Assembly: GCF_029870285.1 (NCBI RefSeq)
Contig: NZ_JACSYA010000005.1
Coordinates: 124,001-188,000, forward strand
Length of the DNA: 64,000 bases
Origin: Delftia sp. PS-11
Lineage (GTDB): Bacteria; Pseudomonadota; Gammaproteobacteria; Burkholderiales; Burkholderiaceae_C
Reading direction: 5' to 3'
In this document: one piece after another, positions 28,693 through 37,772 of the stretch
Layout of the letters: every line of letters begins with the position of its first letter
How positions within the stretch are numbered: the stretch's first letter is position 1
Position numbers and translations under genes: made by a program
The notes under the pieces: generated by a model
Database searches by the model: none
What the model was told of the DNA's origin: nothing
What the model saw: only the letters and a program-made list of their open reading frames with translations

Positions 28693-30051
28693 TTAGAGTC
28701 CCAGTTCCTTGTTGTACGCCTTGCGCGCGGTCACGGCCGTGTCCGTGAAGTCGGTGAATACGCCGTCGATGCCCAGGCGGTAGTAGGTCAGGTATTCCTG
28801 CACGGGGTCGCCCTTGTACAGGCCGGCCAGGCGGCCCGGCTCGTTGCGGAAGGTGAAGCTGTGCACGATCAGGCCGGCCTTATGGGCGTCGCGGATCAGG
28901 CCCGTGTCCTTGACGGTGTTCACGTCCTTGAGGCCTGCGCCGTCTTTGTAGGGCACGACGGAATGCGCCAGCACCTGCGGCTTCCAGGGGCCGATGCCAT
29001 CGGCATAGGTCTTGATTTCGGCCAGGCCGGCAGGCGTGAGCATGGTGGCGAAGGTGCGGGCGTCGCCGGCCAGGGTCCAGCTGTAGGGGCGGCCGCTGAT
29101 GAAGGTCCATTCATCGTTGGTGATGTAGACCATGGAGCCGTCGCGCAGGTTGTAGTCGTTGCCGTCGATCAGCTGCACGCCCTTGGCCTTCATGCCGGCC
29201 AGGCGCAGGTACTTGAGGCTGGCCGGGTCGAAGCTCTGGATGTAGATGGGCGAGTCCTTGGTGTTGAGCTTGTTTTGCTCCAGCAGCTTGATGACGGCGT
29301 CTTCGAAGGGGCGCGAGCCCGGTGCGCCGCAGCCGTTGGCAATCGCCTGCTGGTTGTTCCAGTAGGGGTTCTTGGTTTCGGCGTAGACGGGAATGGTGCG
29401 GCCCAGGGCCTTGCCCTTGGCTGCGGCGATGTCGATCACGTCCTGGGCGCTGATCAGGGGCAGCTTGCCGTTCCACTCGGTGGGGCGCTCGGAGCGGTTG
29501 TCCAGGATGGTGCCGCCCAGCCAGCTGCGCAGCTCCTGCATGGTGAAGTCGCTGATGGACCAGTCGTTGCGGTGATCCTCGCCGTCCACGACCAGCGCCT
29601 TGAGCACGGACTTGGGATCGTTGGGGTCGAGCTGGTCGCTCAGGTACTGGGACGGGCCGTTGGCGGCAATGGCCGGGTACTTCACGTTGACCAGCACGCC
29701 TGCCGCGGTGCGCTGGCGGCGCGCCACCTCGGCATTGGTCTTGGCCACATCGGCCACGTTGGTGCTGTCGCTGAGCCATGCGTTGTGGCGCGCGACCAGC
29801 TGGCAGTCCCGCGTCAGGTGCATGTCCAGCTCCAGCATGTCCGCGCCTGCGTCGGCAGCCGCCTCATAGGCCATGCGGGTCTGCTCCGGGTACTTGCCCG
29901 AGAAGCCCCGGTGCGCGATCACCTGGGGCTGCTTGCCATCCAGTGTGAGGTAGAGCGAGCTGCCGTCGCCGCCGCAGGCTGTCAGGCCAAGGGCCATGCA
30001 CAGGGATGCGAGCAGGGGGGCGCGGGAGAAGGACACAGGACGTCGGGTCAT
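28693..30051 (-). CDS. Glycerophosphodiester phosphodiesterase-family lipoprotein
   Basis: 452 residues from ATG 30051, which begins a lipoprotein signal (TRRPVSFSRAPLLASLCMAL, lipobox LTAC at residues about 23-26, then GGDGSS). The GDPD barrel starts with VIAHRGFSGKYPEQTRMAY, followed by ADMLELDMHLTRDCQLVARHN (catalytic His pair and metal Glu/Asp), and ends with YRLGIDGVFTDFTDTA. It is longer than E. coli GlpQ because of an insertion (about residues 95-190), as in other outer-membrane members. It hydrolyses glycerophosphodiesters to an alcohol and glycerol 3-phosphate outside the cytoplasm. No glpT or glpK is nearby. Confidence 0.9.
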   Translation of the reverse strand: MTRRPVSFSRAPLLASLCMALGLTACGGDGSSLYLTLDGKQPQVIAHRGFSGKYPEQTRMAYEAAADAGADMLELDMHLTRDCQLVARHNAWLSDSTNVADVAKTNAEVARRQRTAAGVLVNVKYPAIAANGPSQYLSDQLDPNDPKSVLKALVVDGEDHRNDWSISDFTMQELRSWLGGTILDNRSERPTEWNGKLPLISAQDVIDIAAAKGKALGRTIPVYAETKNPYWNNQQAIANGCGAPGSRPFEDAVIKLLEQNKLNTKDSPIYIQSFDPASLKYLRLAGMKAKGVQLIDGNDYNLRDGSMVYITNDEWTFISGRPYSWTLAGDARTFATMLTPAGLAEIKTYADGIGPWKPQVLAHSVVPYKDGAGLKDVNTVKDTGLIRDAHKAGLIVHSFTFRNEPGRLAGLYKGDPVQEYLTYYRLGIDGVFTDFTDTAVTARKAYNKELGL

Positions 30052-30228
30052 ATCCGGGCAGTGGTGAGTTGATGAACGGCGCAGCACGCGTGTATAGCGA
30101 GGGTGCAGCGCGCCAGCCCGGCAGGTTATGCATCCGATGATGTCTGCACCATGACAGTGCGCTTTTCCGTGCCGGGATTGGCATTTTCACCACGACTGGC
30201 GGGTGCTGGCACCCGCACTGGCACAGGG

Positions 30229-30915
30229 TTATCCCTTGAGCACGGGCGCCAGGGTGGCGCGCAGGCGGTCGCTGGCCTGCGGCGCTTGCGCGGTGCGGAT
30301 CTCCAGCGAGCGCTCCACCGTGCCGATGTGCTCCAGCAGCAGGGCCTTGGCGCCTTCGGTATCGCCGCACTCCAGCGCCGCCACGATGCGTTCATGCTCG
30401 GCGCAGGACTGACTTGCGCTGTGCGTGGACTGGTACAGCGTGGCCGCCAGCGTGGTGCGGGCAGTGAGGTCGCGCAGCGTCAGTGCCAGCAGCCTGTGGC
30501 CCATCTGCTCGGCCAGGCAGACATGGAAATCGGCCAGCAGGAAAGCGCGTGTGGCAGCGTCGGCGCCTTCTATGGCCTGCTGCTCCTGGGCGATGTGGCG
30601 GCGCAGCTGGCCGATCACGCTTTGCATGGGGCGCCCGGCCTCGCCCAGGATGCCCGTTTCGATGATGCGCCGGGCCGCGAAGGCATCCTGCGCCTCCTCG
30701 GCCGAAGGCTGGACCACGTACCAGCCCCTGCGCGGCTGCACCTGCACGAAGCCGCGCGCCTGCAGCTGCATCAGGGCCTCGCGCACCATGGTGCGGCTGA
30801 CAGCGAAGTTGTCCGCCAGCTCCTGCTCACCCAGCCGTTCGCCGGGGGCCAGCTTCTGGGCCAGGATGGCTTCGACGACGCGCTCGGCGATGTGCAGGGG
30901 GCTGACAGGGGTCAT
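30229..30915 (-). CDS. GntR-family (FadR subfamily) regulator of dctA
   Basis: 228 residues. Winged helix: GERLGEQELADNFAVSRTMV, REALMQLQARGFVQVQPRRG; FCD domain with the D...H ligand pattern (LADFHVCLAEQM, CAEHERIVAAL, EHIGTVE). It overlaps the dctA stop by 4 bases (ATGA), so transporter and regulator are co-translated. It probably senses a C4-dicarboxylate or related acid and acts at the two palindromes above dctA. Confidence 0.92.
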   Translation of the reverse strand: MTPVSPLHIAERVVEAILAQKLAPGERLGEQELADNFAVSRTMVREALMQLQARGFVQVQPRRGWYVVQPSAEEAQDAFAARRIIETGILGEAGRPMQSVIGQLRRHIAQEQQAIEGADAATRAFLLADFHVCLAEQMGHRLLALTLRDLTARTTLAATLYQSTHSASQSCAEHERIVAALECGDTEGAKALLLEHIGTVERSLEIRTAQAPQASDRLRATLAPVLKG

Positions 30916-32249
30916 TGCTTGGAGGTGTGGCTGGCGTTGATGGGAGTCGCGGATGCGTTGGCAGTGGCTTCGCCAAAGTCCCGATTGTCGGCCATGCCGT
31001 CGAGCACCGCATGGGCGCGCTCACGGTCGATATCGCCTTCCCATGCCGCGATGGCCACCGTGGCCACGCAGTTGCCGATCAGGTTGCCCAGCGCGCGGGC
31101 GATGCCCATGAACCAGTCCACCGACAGCACCAGCACCAGGCCGATGGCGGGGATCGCCGGGATGGCGTGCAGCGTGGCGGCCAGCACCACGATGGCCGAG
31201 CCCGGCACGCCGTGGGCGCCCTTGGACGTCACCAGCGCGATGGCCAGAATGGTCAGCAGATCGGCCATGCCGATGGGCGTGTTCGTGGCCTGGGCGATGA
31301 ACACCGCAGCCAGCGTGATGTAGATCGAGAAGGCGTCCAGGTTGAACGAGTAGCCCGTGGGGATCACCAGGCCCACTGTGGAGTCGCGCACGCCCATGTT
31401 GCGCAGCTTGGACATGATCTGGGGCAGCACGCTGTCCGAGGACGTGGTGGCGAAGACCACCATCAGTTCTTCGCGCAGGTAGCGCAGCAGCTTGATCAGG
31501 CTGAAGCCCGACATGCGCATCACCAGGCCCAGCACCACGAAGACGAAGAAGATCACCGCCACGTAGAACAGCAGCACCAGCATGCCCAGCTGCTTGAGCG
31601 AGCCAATGCCGTACTTGCCCACGGTGAAGGCGATGGCACCCAGCACGCCCAGCGGCGCCAGCTTGATGATGATGCCCATGATCTTGAACAGCACATGCGA
31701 CAGCGTGTCGATCAGCGCGCCCACGGGCGCGCCGCGCTCGCCCAGCATGCTCAGGCCGCAGCCGAAGAGCACCGCGAACAGCAGCACCTGCAGCACGTCG
31801 CCCGTGGCGAAGGCCTGGACCACGGTGGTGGGGATGAGCTTCATCAGGAACTCCACCGTGCCGCCGCTGGTCAGCTTGTCGGCATTGCTGGCGTAGGCGC
31901 TCATGGCCGAGGCGTCGAGCTTGCCCGGGTCCACATTCATGCCCGCGCCGGGCTCGAACACGAAGGCCAGCACCAGGCCCAGCACCAGGGCGATGGTGGT
32001 CAGCACCTCGAAGTAGATCAGCGCCTTGACGCCGACGCGGCCCACGCGCTTGAGGTCGCCCGCGCCCGCGATGCCATGCACCACGACGCAGAACACCAGC
32101 ACGGGGATGATCATCTTGATGAGCTTGATGAAGCCATCGCCCAGGGGCTTGAGTTTGATGGCCCATTCAGGGGCCAGCAGTCCGGCGAGCACACCCAGGA
32201 TGAGTGCGATCACCACCTGTCCGAACAGTGATCTGGCAAAGCGGCGCAT
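30912..32249 (-). CDS. dctA: DctA-type dicarboxylate:cation symporter
   Basis: 445 residues from ATG 32249 (RRFARSLFGQVVIALILGVL). Glutamate/dicarboxylate symporter fold: IKMIIPVLVFCVVVHGIAG, hairpin ATTSSDSVLPQIMSKL with the Ser-rich tip, VIPTGYSFNLDAFSIYI on helix 7, and IAQATNTPIG. Usual DctA has NLDGTN at the helix 7 unwound motif; here it is NLDAFS, so ion or substrate preference may differ from succinate/fumarate/malate. The last 25 residues are a variable tail. Operon with the GntR regulator. Confidence 0.9.
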   Translation of the reverse strand: MRRFARSLFGQVVIALILGVLAGLLAPEWAIKLKPLGDGFIKLIKMIIPVLVFCVVVHGIAGAGDLKRVGRVGVKALIYFEVLTTIALVLGLVLAFVFEPGAGMNVDPGKLDASAMSAYASNADKLTSGGTVEFLMKLIPTTVVQAFATGDVLQVLLFAVLFGCGLSMLGERGAPVGALIDTLSHVLFKIMGIIIKLAPLGVLGAIAFTVGKYGIGSLKQLGMLVLLFYVAVIFFVFVVLGLVMRMSGFSLIKLLRYLREELMVVFATTSSDSVLPQIMSKLRNMGVRDSTVGLVIPTGYSFNLDAFSIYITLAAVFIAQATNTPIGMADLLTILAIALVTSKGAHGVPGSAIVVLAATLHAIPAIPAIGLVLVLSVDWFMGIARALGNLIGNCVATVAIAAWEGDIDRERAHAVLDGMADNRDFGEATANASATPINASHTSKQ

Positions 32250-32276
32250 AGTCGTCTTTCGCAAGTTGGAGGATTC

Positions 32277-32309
32277 TTGTATGCAAATAGTTGTGCACGT
32301 TGCATGCAA
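32277..32309 (-). promoter_or_regulatory. Paired palindromic operators upstream of dctA
   Basis: Two copies of one site: TTGTATGCAA (32277-32286, one mismatch) and TTGCATGCAA (32300-32309, perfect palindrome), centres 23 bases apart, 28-60 bases above the dctA start. Spacing of about two helical turns suits two regulator dimers on one face. The GntR protein encoded with dctA is the obvious binder. Confidence 0.55.
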
Positions 32310-32646
32310 GAATGTAGACAAGCGAAAGACGTGCCAGCAGAGGGTATTCCCTGCTGGTTTGCATCACTGCAGAGTGCATCTGCCCTGACTTGCGCGTATC
32401 AAATCACGGCCGGACAGGCATGGGTGACCGTTGTGGTGCACGCAGGCATCAAAAATGCCCGCGCATGGTGCATGGCAGGGCGCATGCCCTGTCGAGGGGC
32501 CTGCGCAGGATGGCGCAGTCGCTCTGAGTCCGGGCATACAGCGCAGCGGCTTGCTCGGGTTTGCCGGGGCAGTGTGCGGGGGCGCGCGAGGACAATCGCC
32601 GGGTCGGGCGCAGACCGCGCCCTCCATTTGCACCGATTGCGTTTCC
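32310..32646. other. Gap between divergent dctA and phnA-like genes
   Basis: About 340 bases with no supported gene. It should hold the dctA -35 region at its left and the promoter of the PhnA-like gene at its right. Short G/C palindromic tracts occur (for example AGGGCGCATGCCCT near 32477). A frame that runs through it on the plus strand is only an upstream extension of the PhnA-like gene. Confidence 0.4.
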
Positions 32647-33003
32647 ATGTCCCATTCCACACCGGCCTGCCCTCAGTGCGGCCTTGAAAACACCTATCCC
32701 GACGCTGCCAGCTACATCTGTCCCGACTGCGCCTTCGAGTGGCCCATGCAGGCCGAGGAGGATGCCGGCGAAGGCGCCACAGGCGACGGCATCGTGCGCG
32801 ATGCCAATGGCAATCCCCTGGCCGATGGCGACGCCGTGATTCTGGTCAAGGACCTCAAGGTCAAGGGCTCGTCCTCGGTGCTCAAGAAAGGCAGCAAGAT
32901 CAAAGGCATCCGCCTGGTCGATGGCGCCGATGGCCACAACGTGGACTGCAAGACCGAGCTGGGCTCCATGCTGCTGAAGTCGGAGTTTCTCAAGAAGGCC
33001 TGA
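32647..33003 (+). CDS. PhnA/YjdM-family zinc-ribbon protein
   Basis: 118 residues from ATG 32647. The N-terminal zinc ribbon has Cys8, Cys11, Cys25 and Cys28 (CPQC, CPDC), then an acidic linker and the conserved C-terminal domain ([52 protein letters not shown]). The name alkylphosphonate utilisation protein is historic; YjdM does not itself act on phosphonates and its role is unknown. Convergent with, and overlapping by 14 bases, the pseudouridine synthase gene. Confidence 0.9.
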   Translation: MSHSTPACPQCGLENTYPDAASYICPDCAFEWPMQAEEDAGEGATGDGIVRDANGNPLADGDAVILVKDLKVKGSSSVLKKGSKIKGIRLVDGADGHNVDCKTELGSMLLKSEFLKKA

Positions 33004-33637
33004 GGCCATTGTGCGGCGGCTCGGCCTGCCGCCATTGGCCGGGCTGCAGTCCGTCCAGCGCATAAGGCCCGATGGCCGCGCGCACCAGACGCAGCGTGGG
33101 GTGGCCGATGGCGGCCGTCATGCGGCGCACCTGGCGGTTGCGGCCTTCGCGGATGACCAGTTCGATCCAGCAGTCTGGAATGCTCTGGCGCACGCGGATG
33201 GGCGGATCGCGCTGCCACAGCGCGGGTGGCGGATCGAGCCTGCGCGCGCGCGCCGGCAGCGTCATGCCGTCATTGAGCTGAACGCCCTGGCGCAGGGCCT
33301 GCAGAGCCTCCTCGCCGGGGATGCCCTCGACCTGCACCCAGTAGGTCTTTTCCATTTTGAAGCGCGGGTCGGCGATGCGCGCCTGCAGCGGTCCGTCGTT
33401 GGTCAGCAGCAGCAGGCCTTCGCTGTCGGCGTCGAGCCGGCCTGCCGCATGCACGCCGGGCACGTCGATGAACTCCTTGAGCCCGCGCCAGCGGCCCTCG
33501 GGCGTGAACTGGCTGAGCACGCCGTAGGGCTTGTTGAAGCACAGCAGGCACGATGGACTACTGTCCGGCTTGCTGGCGGAGTCGGGGCGTGAGCGCAGCG
33601 CTGGGCGCTGAGAGGGGCGTTTTCGGGGTTGCTGCAT
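32990..33637 (-). CDS. RsuA/RluE-type rRNA pseudouridine synthase
   Basis: 215 residues from ATG 33637, with AGGGG upstream. The catalytic motif is [19 protein letters not shown] (Asp in GRLD); [13 protein letters not shown] precedes it and [24 protein letters not shown] follows. There is no S4 domain in front, as in RluE (23S rRNA U2457), whereas RsuA/RluB/RluF have one. A 30-residue basic Ser/Arg/Pro-rich N-terminus may help RNA binding. RluE is the best assignment but target base is inferred. Confidence 0.88.
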   Translation of the reverse strand: MQQPRKRPSQRPALRSRPDSASKPDSSPSCLLCFNKPYGVLSQFTPEGRWRGLKEFIDVPGVHAAGRLDADSEGLLLLTNDGPLQARIADPRFKMEKTYWVQVEGIPGEEALQALRQGVQLNDGMTLPARARRLDPPPALWQRDPPIRVRQSIPDCWIELVIREGRNRQVRRMTAAIGHPTLRLVRAAIGPYALDGLQPGQWRQAEPPHNGLRPS

Positions 33638-33753
33638 GGACCCCTGGATTGTCGTCTGGATGCGCAGCCTGCATGCACTCTGGCGTCGATGCGCTTTCTC
33701 CATGCGGGAGCCGGGCGGGCCCGCACTGCGCCCACCCGGTGTGCATCGCGGCC

Positions 33754-35202
33754 TCAGGCCAGCGTGTACGCGGTCTTCACCGTCGTGTAGAACTCCTGCG
33801 CGTAGCGGCCTTGCTCGCGCGGGCCGTAGCTGCTGCCCTTGCGGCCACCGAACGGCACGTGGTAGTCCACGCCGGCCGTGGGCAGGTTGACCATGACCAT
33901 GCCGGCCTGGCTGTGGCGCTTGAAGTGGCTTGCGTACTTCAGGCTGGTGGTGGCAATGCCTGCGGCCAGGCCGAAGGGCGTGTCGTTGGCTACGGCCAGG
34001 GCCTGCTCATAGTCCTTGACGCGGATGACGCTGGCCACGGGGCCGAAGACTTCCTCGCGGTTGATGCGCATGCCGGCTTCGGTATCCACGAACAGCGTGG
34101 GGGCCATGAAGTAGCCGTTGTTGCCGCTGCCTGTGTGGCAGGCCACGGCGCTGCCGCCGTGGGCCAGCACGGCGCCTTCGGCCTTGGCGATTTCCACATA
34201 GGACAGGTCCTGCTCCAGCTGGGCCCTGCTGACCACGGGGCCCATGTCGGTGCCTGCGGCGCGGGCATCGCCGACGCGGATCTTGGCCATGCGCGCCTGC
34301 AGCGCCTCGATGAAGGCAGGGTAGATCTTGTCGGTGACGATGAGGCGGCTCGATGCCGTGCAGCGCTGGCCGGTGGAGTAGAAGCTGCTTTGCGCAGACA
34401 GCTCCACGGCCTGGGCCAGATCGGCGTCGTCCAGCACGATCTGGGGGTTCTTGCCGCCCATCTCCAGCTGCACCTTCTTGCCGGTTTCCACGCAGGCCTG
34501 GGCGATGCCGCGGCCCACGCCCACCGAGCCGGTGAAGCTGACGGCGGCCACGTCGGGGTGGCGCACCAGGGCATCGCCGATGACGCGGCCCGGGCCCATG
34601 ACCAGGTTGAAGACACCGGCAGGAATGCCGCTGCGGTGGATGATGTCGGCCAGCGCCCAGGCGCTGCCGGGCACGAGGTCGGCAGGCTTGAGGACCACGC
34701 AGTTGCCGAAGGCCAGGGCCGGGGCGATCTTCCAGGCGGGAATGGCGATGGGGAAGTTCCAGGGGGTGATCAGGCCGACCACGCCGATGGGCTCGCGCGT
34801 GATTTCGATGCCGATGCCCGGGCGCACGGAGGGCAGGGTTTCGCCGGCCAGGCGCAGGCATTCGCCCGCGAAGAACTTGAAGATCTGGCCTGCGCGGCCC
34901 ACTTCGCCGATGGCCTCGGGGCGGGTCTTGCCTTCTTCACGCGCCAGCAGGTCGCCCAGCTCTTCCTTGCGGGCGAGGATTTCGTTGCCGATCTTGTCCA
35001 GGGCATCGTGGCGGGCCTGGATGCCGCTGGTGCTCCATGCGGGAAAGGCCGCAGTGGCAGCGGCGATGGCCGCCTGCACATCGGCGGCATTGCCCTGGGC
35101 GTATTCGCCGATGACGTCCGTCAGGTCGCTGGGGTTGGTGTTGGTGCTGTAGCTGTCAGCGGCCGTCCATTGGCCGTTGATGAGGTTGTTGTACTGGGTC
35201 AT
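33754..35202 (-). CDS. Aldehyde dehydrogenase, probable 2-oxoglutarate semialdehyde dehydrogenase
   Basis: 482 residues, NAD(P)-dependent ALDH superfamily: [49 protein letters not shown] (general-base Glu), [14 protein letters not shown] (catalytic Cys) and [20 protein letters not shown]. Being the last gene of an operon with glucarate dehydratase and KdgD, it most likely oxidises 2-oxoglutarate semialdehyde to 2-oxoglutarate, completing aldarate breakdown. Function by context; family assignment is certain. Confidence 0.9.
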   Translation of the reverse strand: MTQYNNLINGQWTAADSYSTNTNPSDLTDVIGEYAQGNAADVQAAIAAATAAFPAWSTSGIQARHDALDKIGNEILARKEELGDLLAREEGKTRPEAIGEVGRAGQIFKFFAGECLRLAGETLPSVRPGIGIEITREPIGVVGLITPWNFPIAIPAWKIAPALAFGNCVVLKPADLVPGSAWALADIIHRSGIPAGVFNLVMGPGRVIGDALVRHPDVAAVSFTGSVGVGRGIAQACVETGKKVQLEMGGKNPQIVLDDADLAQAVELSAQSSFYSTGQRCTASSRLIVTDKIYPAFIEALQARMAKIRVGDARAAGTDMGPVVSRAQLEQDLSYVEIAKAEGAVLAHGGSAVACHTGSGNNGYFMAPTLFVDTEAGMRINREEVFGPVASVIRVKDYEQALAVANDTPFGLAAGIATTSLKYASHFKRHSQAGMVMVNLPTAGVDYHVPFGGRKGSSYGPREQGRYAQEFYTTVKTAYTLA

Positions 35203-35238
35203 ATGGGTGTGTCGTGCGTTGAAGGGAGGTGATGGCCG

Positions 35239-36339
35239 TCACACGGCGCCATGCGTTTCGACATAGAGCGCGTAGAGGGAGTGGCTGCTTGCCATGTACA
35301 GGCGGTTGAGCTTGGGGCCGCCGAAAGCCAGGTTGGCGCAGCGCTCGGGCAGCCGGATGAAGCCGATGGGCTTGCCTTGTGCATTGAACACCTTGACGCC
35401 GTCCATCTCTTCGGACTTGCCCAGTGGCAGATGGGCTTTCATGCCGCCGCCGATGTCGGTGGCCTCTGCCGCGAAGGCGCCCGAGAAACCCCAGCCGCAC
35501 CACAGGTTGCCGTCGCGGTCAACGCGAAAGCCGTCCAGGGCGCCAGGGCCTTGTGCATCGATCAGCTTGGTCTTGTTCGAGACGGTGCTGCCATCGGCCG
35601 AAACGTCGAAGCTCCACACGCTGCGGTGGGGCGTTCCCTTCCATTCGACGACGTAGAGTTTTTTCTCGTCGGGCGAAAAGGCCAGGCCGTTGGGGTTGAC
35701 GATGTCGGTGATAACGGCTGTGATCCTGCCGTCCCGGCCGATGCGGTAGACGTTGGTGGTGGCCTGCTCGGGCGTGGCGCGTGTGCCTTCCCATTCGCCA
35801 TTGATGCCGAACAGCGGGTCGGTGAACCAGATGCTGTCATCCGATTTCACGACCACATCGTTGGGCGCGTTCAGGCGCTTGCCCTCGAAGCTGTCGGCCA
35901 GCACGGTGATGCTGCCGTTTTTCTCGGTGCGCACCACGCGGCGCGTGACCGAGTGCTCGCAGCTCACCAGCCGGCCCTGGCGGTCGCGCGCGTTGCCGTT
36001 GGCATAGTTCACGCCTTCCTTGTGCACCGAGAAGCGGCCGGTCTTTTCCTCGTACTTCATCAGGCGGTTGTTCGGGATGTCCGACAGGATGAGCGTGCCG
36101 GTTTCCGGGAAGTAGGCCGGGCCCTCGGCCCAGCGCATGCCCGTGCCCAGCTGCTCCACGGTGCTGCTGTAGATGCGGTACCTGGCAAAGCTCGGGTCCA
36201 GGATGTAGACGGACGGGTCCGGGTAGCGCTGATTGGGCCTGAAGTCGAAGGACTGGGCGCCAGCGGCGGCGCCCATGGCGCTCAGTGCCGAAGCTCCGGC
36301 GCCCTGGAGAAGGCGCCGGCGGTTGAGTTTCTGCTGCAT
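35239..36339 (-). CDS. SMP-30/gluconolactonase-family protein, Tat-exported
   Basis: 366 residues from ATG 36339. A twin-arginine leader (MQQKLNRRRLLQGAGASALS, cleaved near AAAGAQS) is followed by a six-bladed propeller: RWAEGPAYFPETGTLILSDI (metal Glu strand), NAPNDVVVKSDDSIWFTDP (Asn/Asp ligands), NPNGLAFSPDEKKLYVVE and ALDGFRVDRDGNLWCG (Asp). Family members open sugar-acid lactones with Ca2+ or Zn2+. Within a glucarate operon the likely job is hydrolysing glucaro- or galactarolactones in the periplasm before capture by the Bug receptors. Substrate inferred. Confidence 0.88.
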   Translation of the reverse strand: MQQKLNRRRLLQGAGASALSAMGAAAGAQSFDFRPNQRYPDPSVYILDPSFARYRIYSSTVEQLGTGMRWAEGPAYFPETGTLILSDIPNNRLMKYEEKTGRFSVHKEGVNYANGNARDRQGRLVSCEHSVTRRVVRTEKNGSITVLADSFEGKRLNAPNDVVVKSDDSIWFTDPLFGINGEWEGTRATPEQATTNVYRIGRDGRITAVITDIVNPNGLAFSPDEKKLYVVEWKGTPHRSVWSFDVSADGSTVSNKTKLIDAQGPGALDGFRVDRDGNLWCGWGFSGAFAAEATDIGGGMKAHLPLGKSEEMDGVKVFNAQGKPIGFIRLPERCANLAFGGPKLNRLYMASSHSLYALYVETHGAV

Positions 36340-36397
36340 GCAATGCCTGCCGTGCGGATGGTGGTGATGGATGCCTGTGTGCTGTGCAGGGGCCGCT

Positions 36398-37735
36398 TCA
36401 GCGGACCATGCAGGGGCGCTTGTTGTCGAAGGTCCAGCCGGGGATGAGGTACTGCATGGCCATGGCGTCATTGCGTGCACCCAGACCGTGTTCCATGTAC
36501 AGGGCATTGGCGCGCTGCAGCGCGGCGCGGTCCACGGTCACGCCCAGGCCGGGGGTCTTGGGCACTTCAACGAAACCGCCCTGGATCTGCAGCGGGTTTT
36601 GCGTGAGGTACTGGCCGTCCTGCCAGATCCAGTGCGTGTCGATGGCCGTGACCTTGCCGGGCACGGCGGCCGCCACATGGGTGAACATGGCCAGCGAGAT
36701 ATCGAAGTGGTTGTTGGAGTGCGAGCCCCAGGTCAGGCCCCAGTCGCGGCAGGTCTGGCCCACGCGCACGGAGCCGGCCATGGTCCAGAAATGGGGGTCG
36801 GCCAGCGGGATATCCACGGACTGCAGCGACAGCGCATGCACCATCTGGCGCCAGTCGGTGGCGATCATGTTGGTGGCTGTGGGCAGGCCGGTGGCGCGGC
36901 GGAACTCGGCCATGACTTCGCGGCCCGAGAAGCCGTTTTCGGCGCCGCAGGGGTCTTCGGCATACGCCAGCACGCCGCGCATGTCGCGCATCAGGCGGAT
37001 GGCGTCCGCAAGCCGCCAGCCGCCATTGGGGTCCAGCGTGACGCGCGCTTGCGGGAAGCGCTGTGCCAGCGCGGTGACGGCCTCGATTTCCTGCTCGCCG
37101 GCCAGCACGCCGCCCTTGAGCTTGAAGTCGTTGAAGCCGTAGCGCGCGTAGGCGGCTTCGGCCTGGCGCACGATGGCAGCCGGGTCCATGGCCGTCATGT
37201 GGCGCACCTGGGTCCAGTCGTCGCTGCCGCTGGTATCTTCACCGGGCTTGACGTAGGGCAGGTCGGTCTTGTCCGTGGGGCCGACGAAGAAGAGGTAGCC
37301 CAGCATTTCCACGCGGTCGCGCTGCTGGCCTTCGCCCAGCAGGGCTGCCACGGGCACGCCCAGGTGCTGGCCCAGCAGGTCCAGCAGGGCCGATTCCACG
37401 GCGGTGACGGCATGCACGGCGATGCGCAGATCGAACGTCTGCAGGCCGCGTCCGCCCACGTCGCGGCCAGCCAGCGCCTGCTGCAGGTTCTGCAGCAGCT
37501 TCAGATGGTTGCCCACGGACTGGCCGATCAGCACAGGCTTGCTGTCTTCCAGCGCCTGGCGGATGCCTTCGCCGCCCGGCACTTCGCCGACGCCGGTATG
37601 GCCTGCGCTGTCGTGGATGAGCACGATGTTGCGCGTGAAATAGGGCGCGTGCGCGCCGCTGAGGTTCATGAGCATGCCGTCGCGGCCGGCGACGGGAATG
37701 ACTTCGATCTCGGTGATGGTCGGGGTGCTGGACAT
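36398..37735 (-). CDS. gudD: Glucarate dehydratase
   Basis: 445 residues, enolase superfamily. Landmarks of Gud[35 protein letters not shown] with the K-x-K general base, [12 protein letters not shown] (metal Asp), [20 protein letters not shown] (metal Glu), [16 protein letters not shown] (metal Asn), and [20 protein letters not shown] with the catalytic His. It turns D-glucarate (or L-idarate) into 5-keto-4-deoxyglucarate. Operon with KdgD and the aldehyde dehydrogenase, 58 bases above the SMP-30 gene. Confidence 0.94.
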   Translation of the reverse strand: MSSTPTITEIEVIPVAGRDGMLMNLSGAHAPYFTRNIVLIHDSAGHTGVGEVPGGEGIRQALEDSKPVLIGQSVGNHLKLLQNLQQALAGRDVGGRGLQTFDLRIAVHAVTAVESALLDLLGQHLGVPVAALLGEGQQRDRVEMLGYLFFVGPTDKTDLPYVKPGEDTSGSDDWTQVRHMTAMDPAAIVRQAEAAYARYGFNDFKLKGGVLAGEQEIEAVTALAQRFPQARVTLDPNGGWRLADAIRLMRDMRGVLAYAEDPCGAENGFSGREVMAEFRRATGLPTATNMIATDWRQMVHALSLQSVDIPLADPHFWTMAGSVRVGQTCRDWGLTWGSHSNNHFDISLAMFTHVAAAVPGKVTAIDTHWIWQDGQYLTQNPLQIQGGFVEVPKTPGLGVTVDRAALQRANALYMEHGLGARNDAMAMQYLIPGWTFDNKRPCMVR

Positions 37736-37772
37736 GGCAGTCTCTTGGATCGGTCTTGGAGGGAAATGGGGG

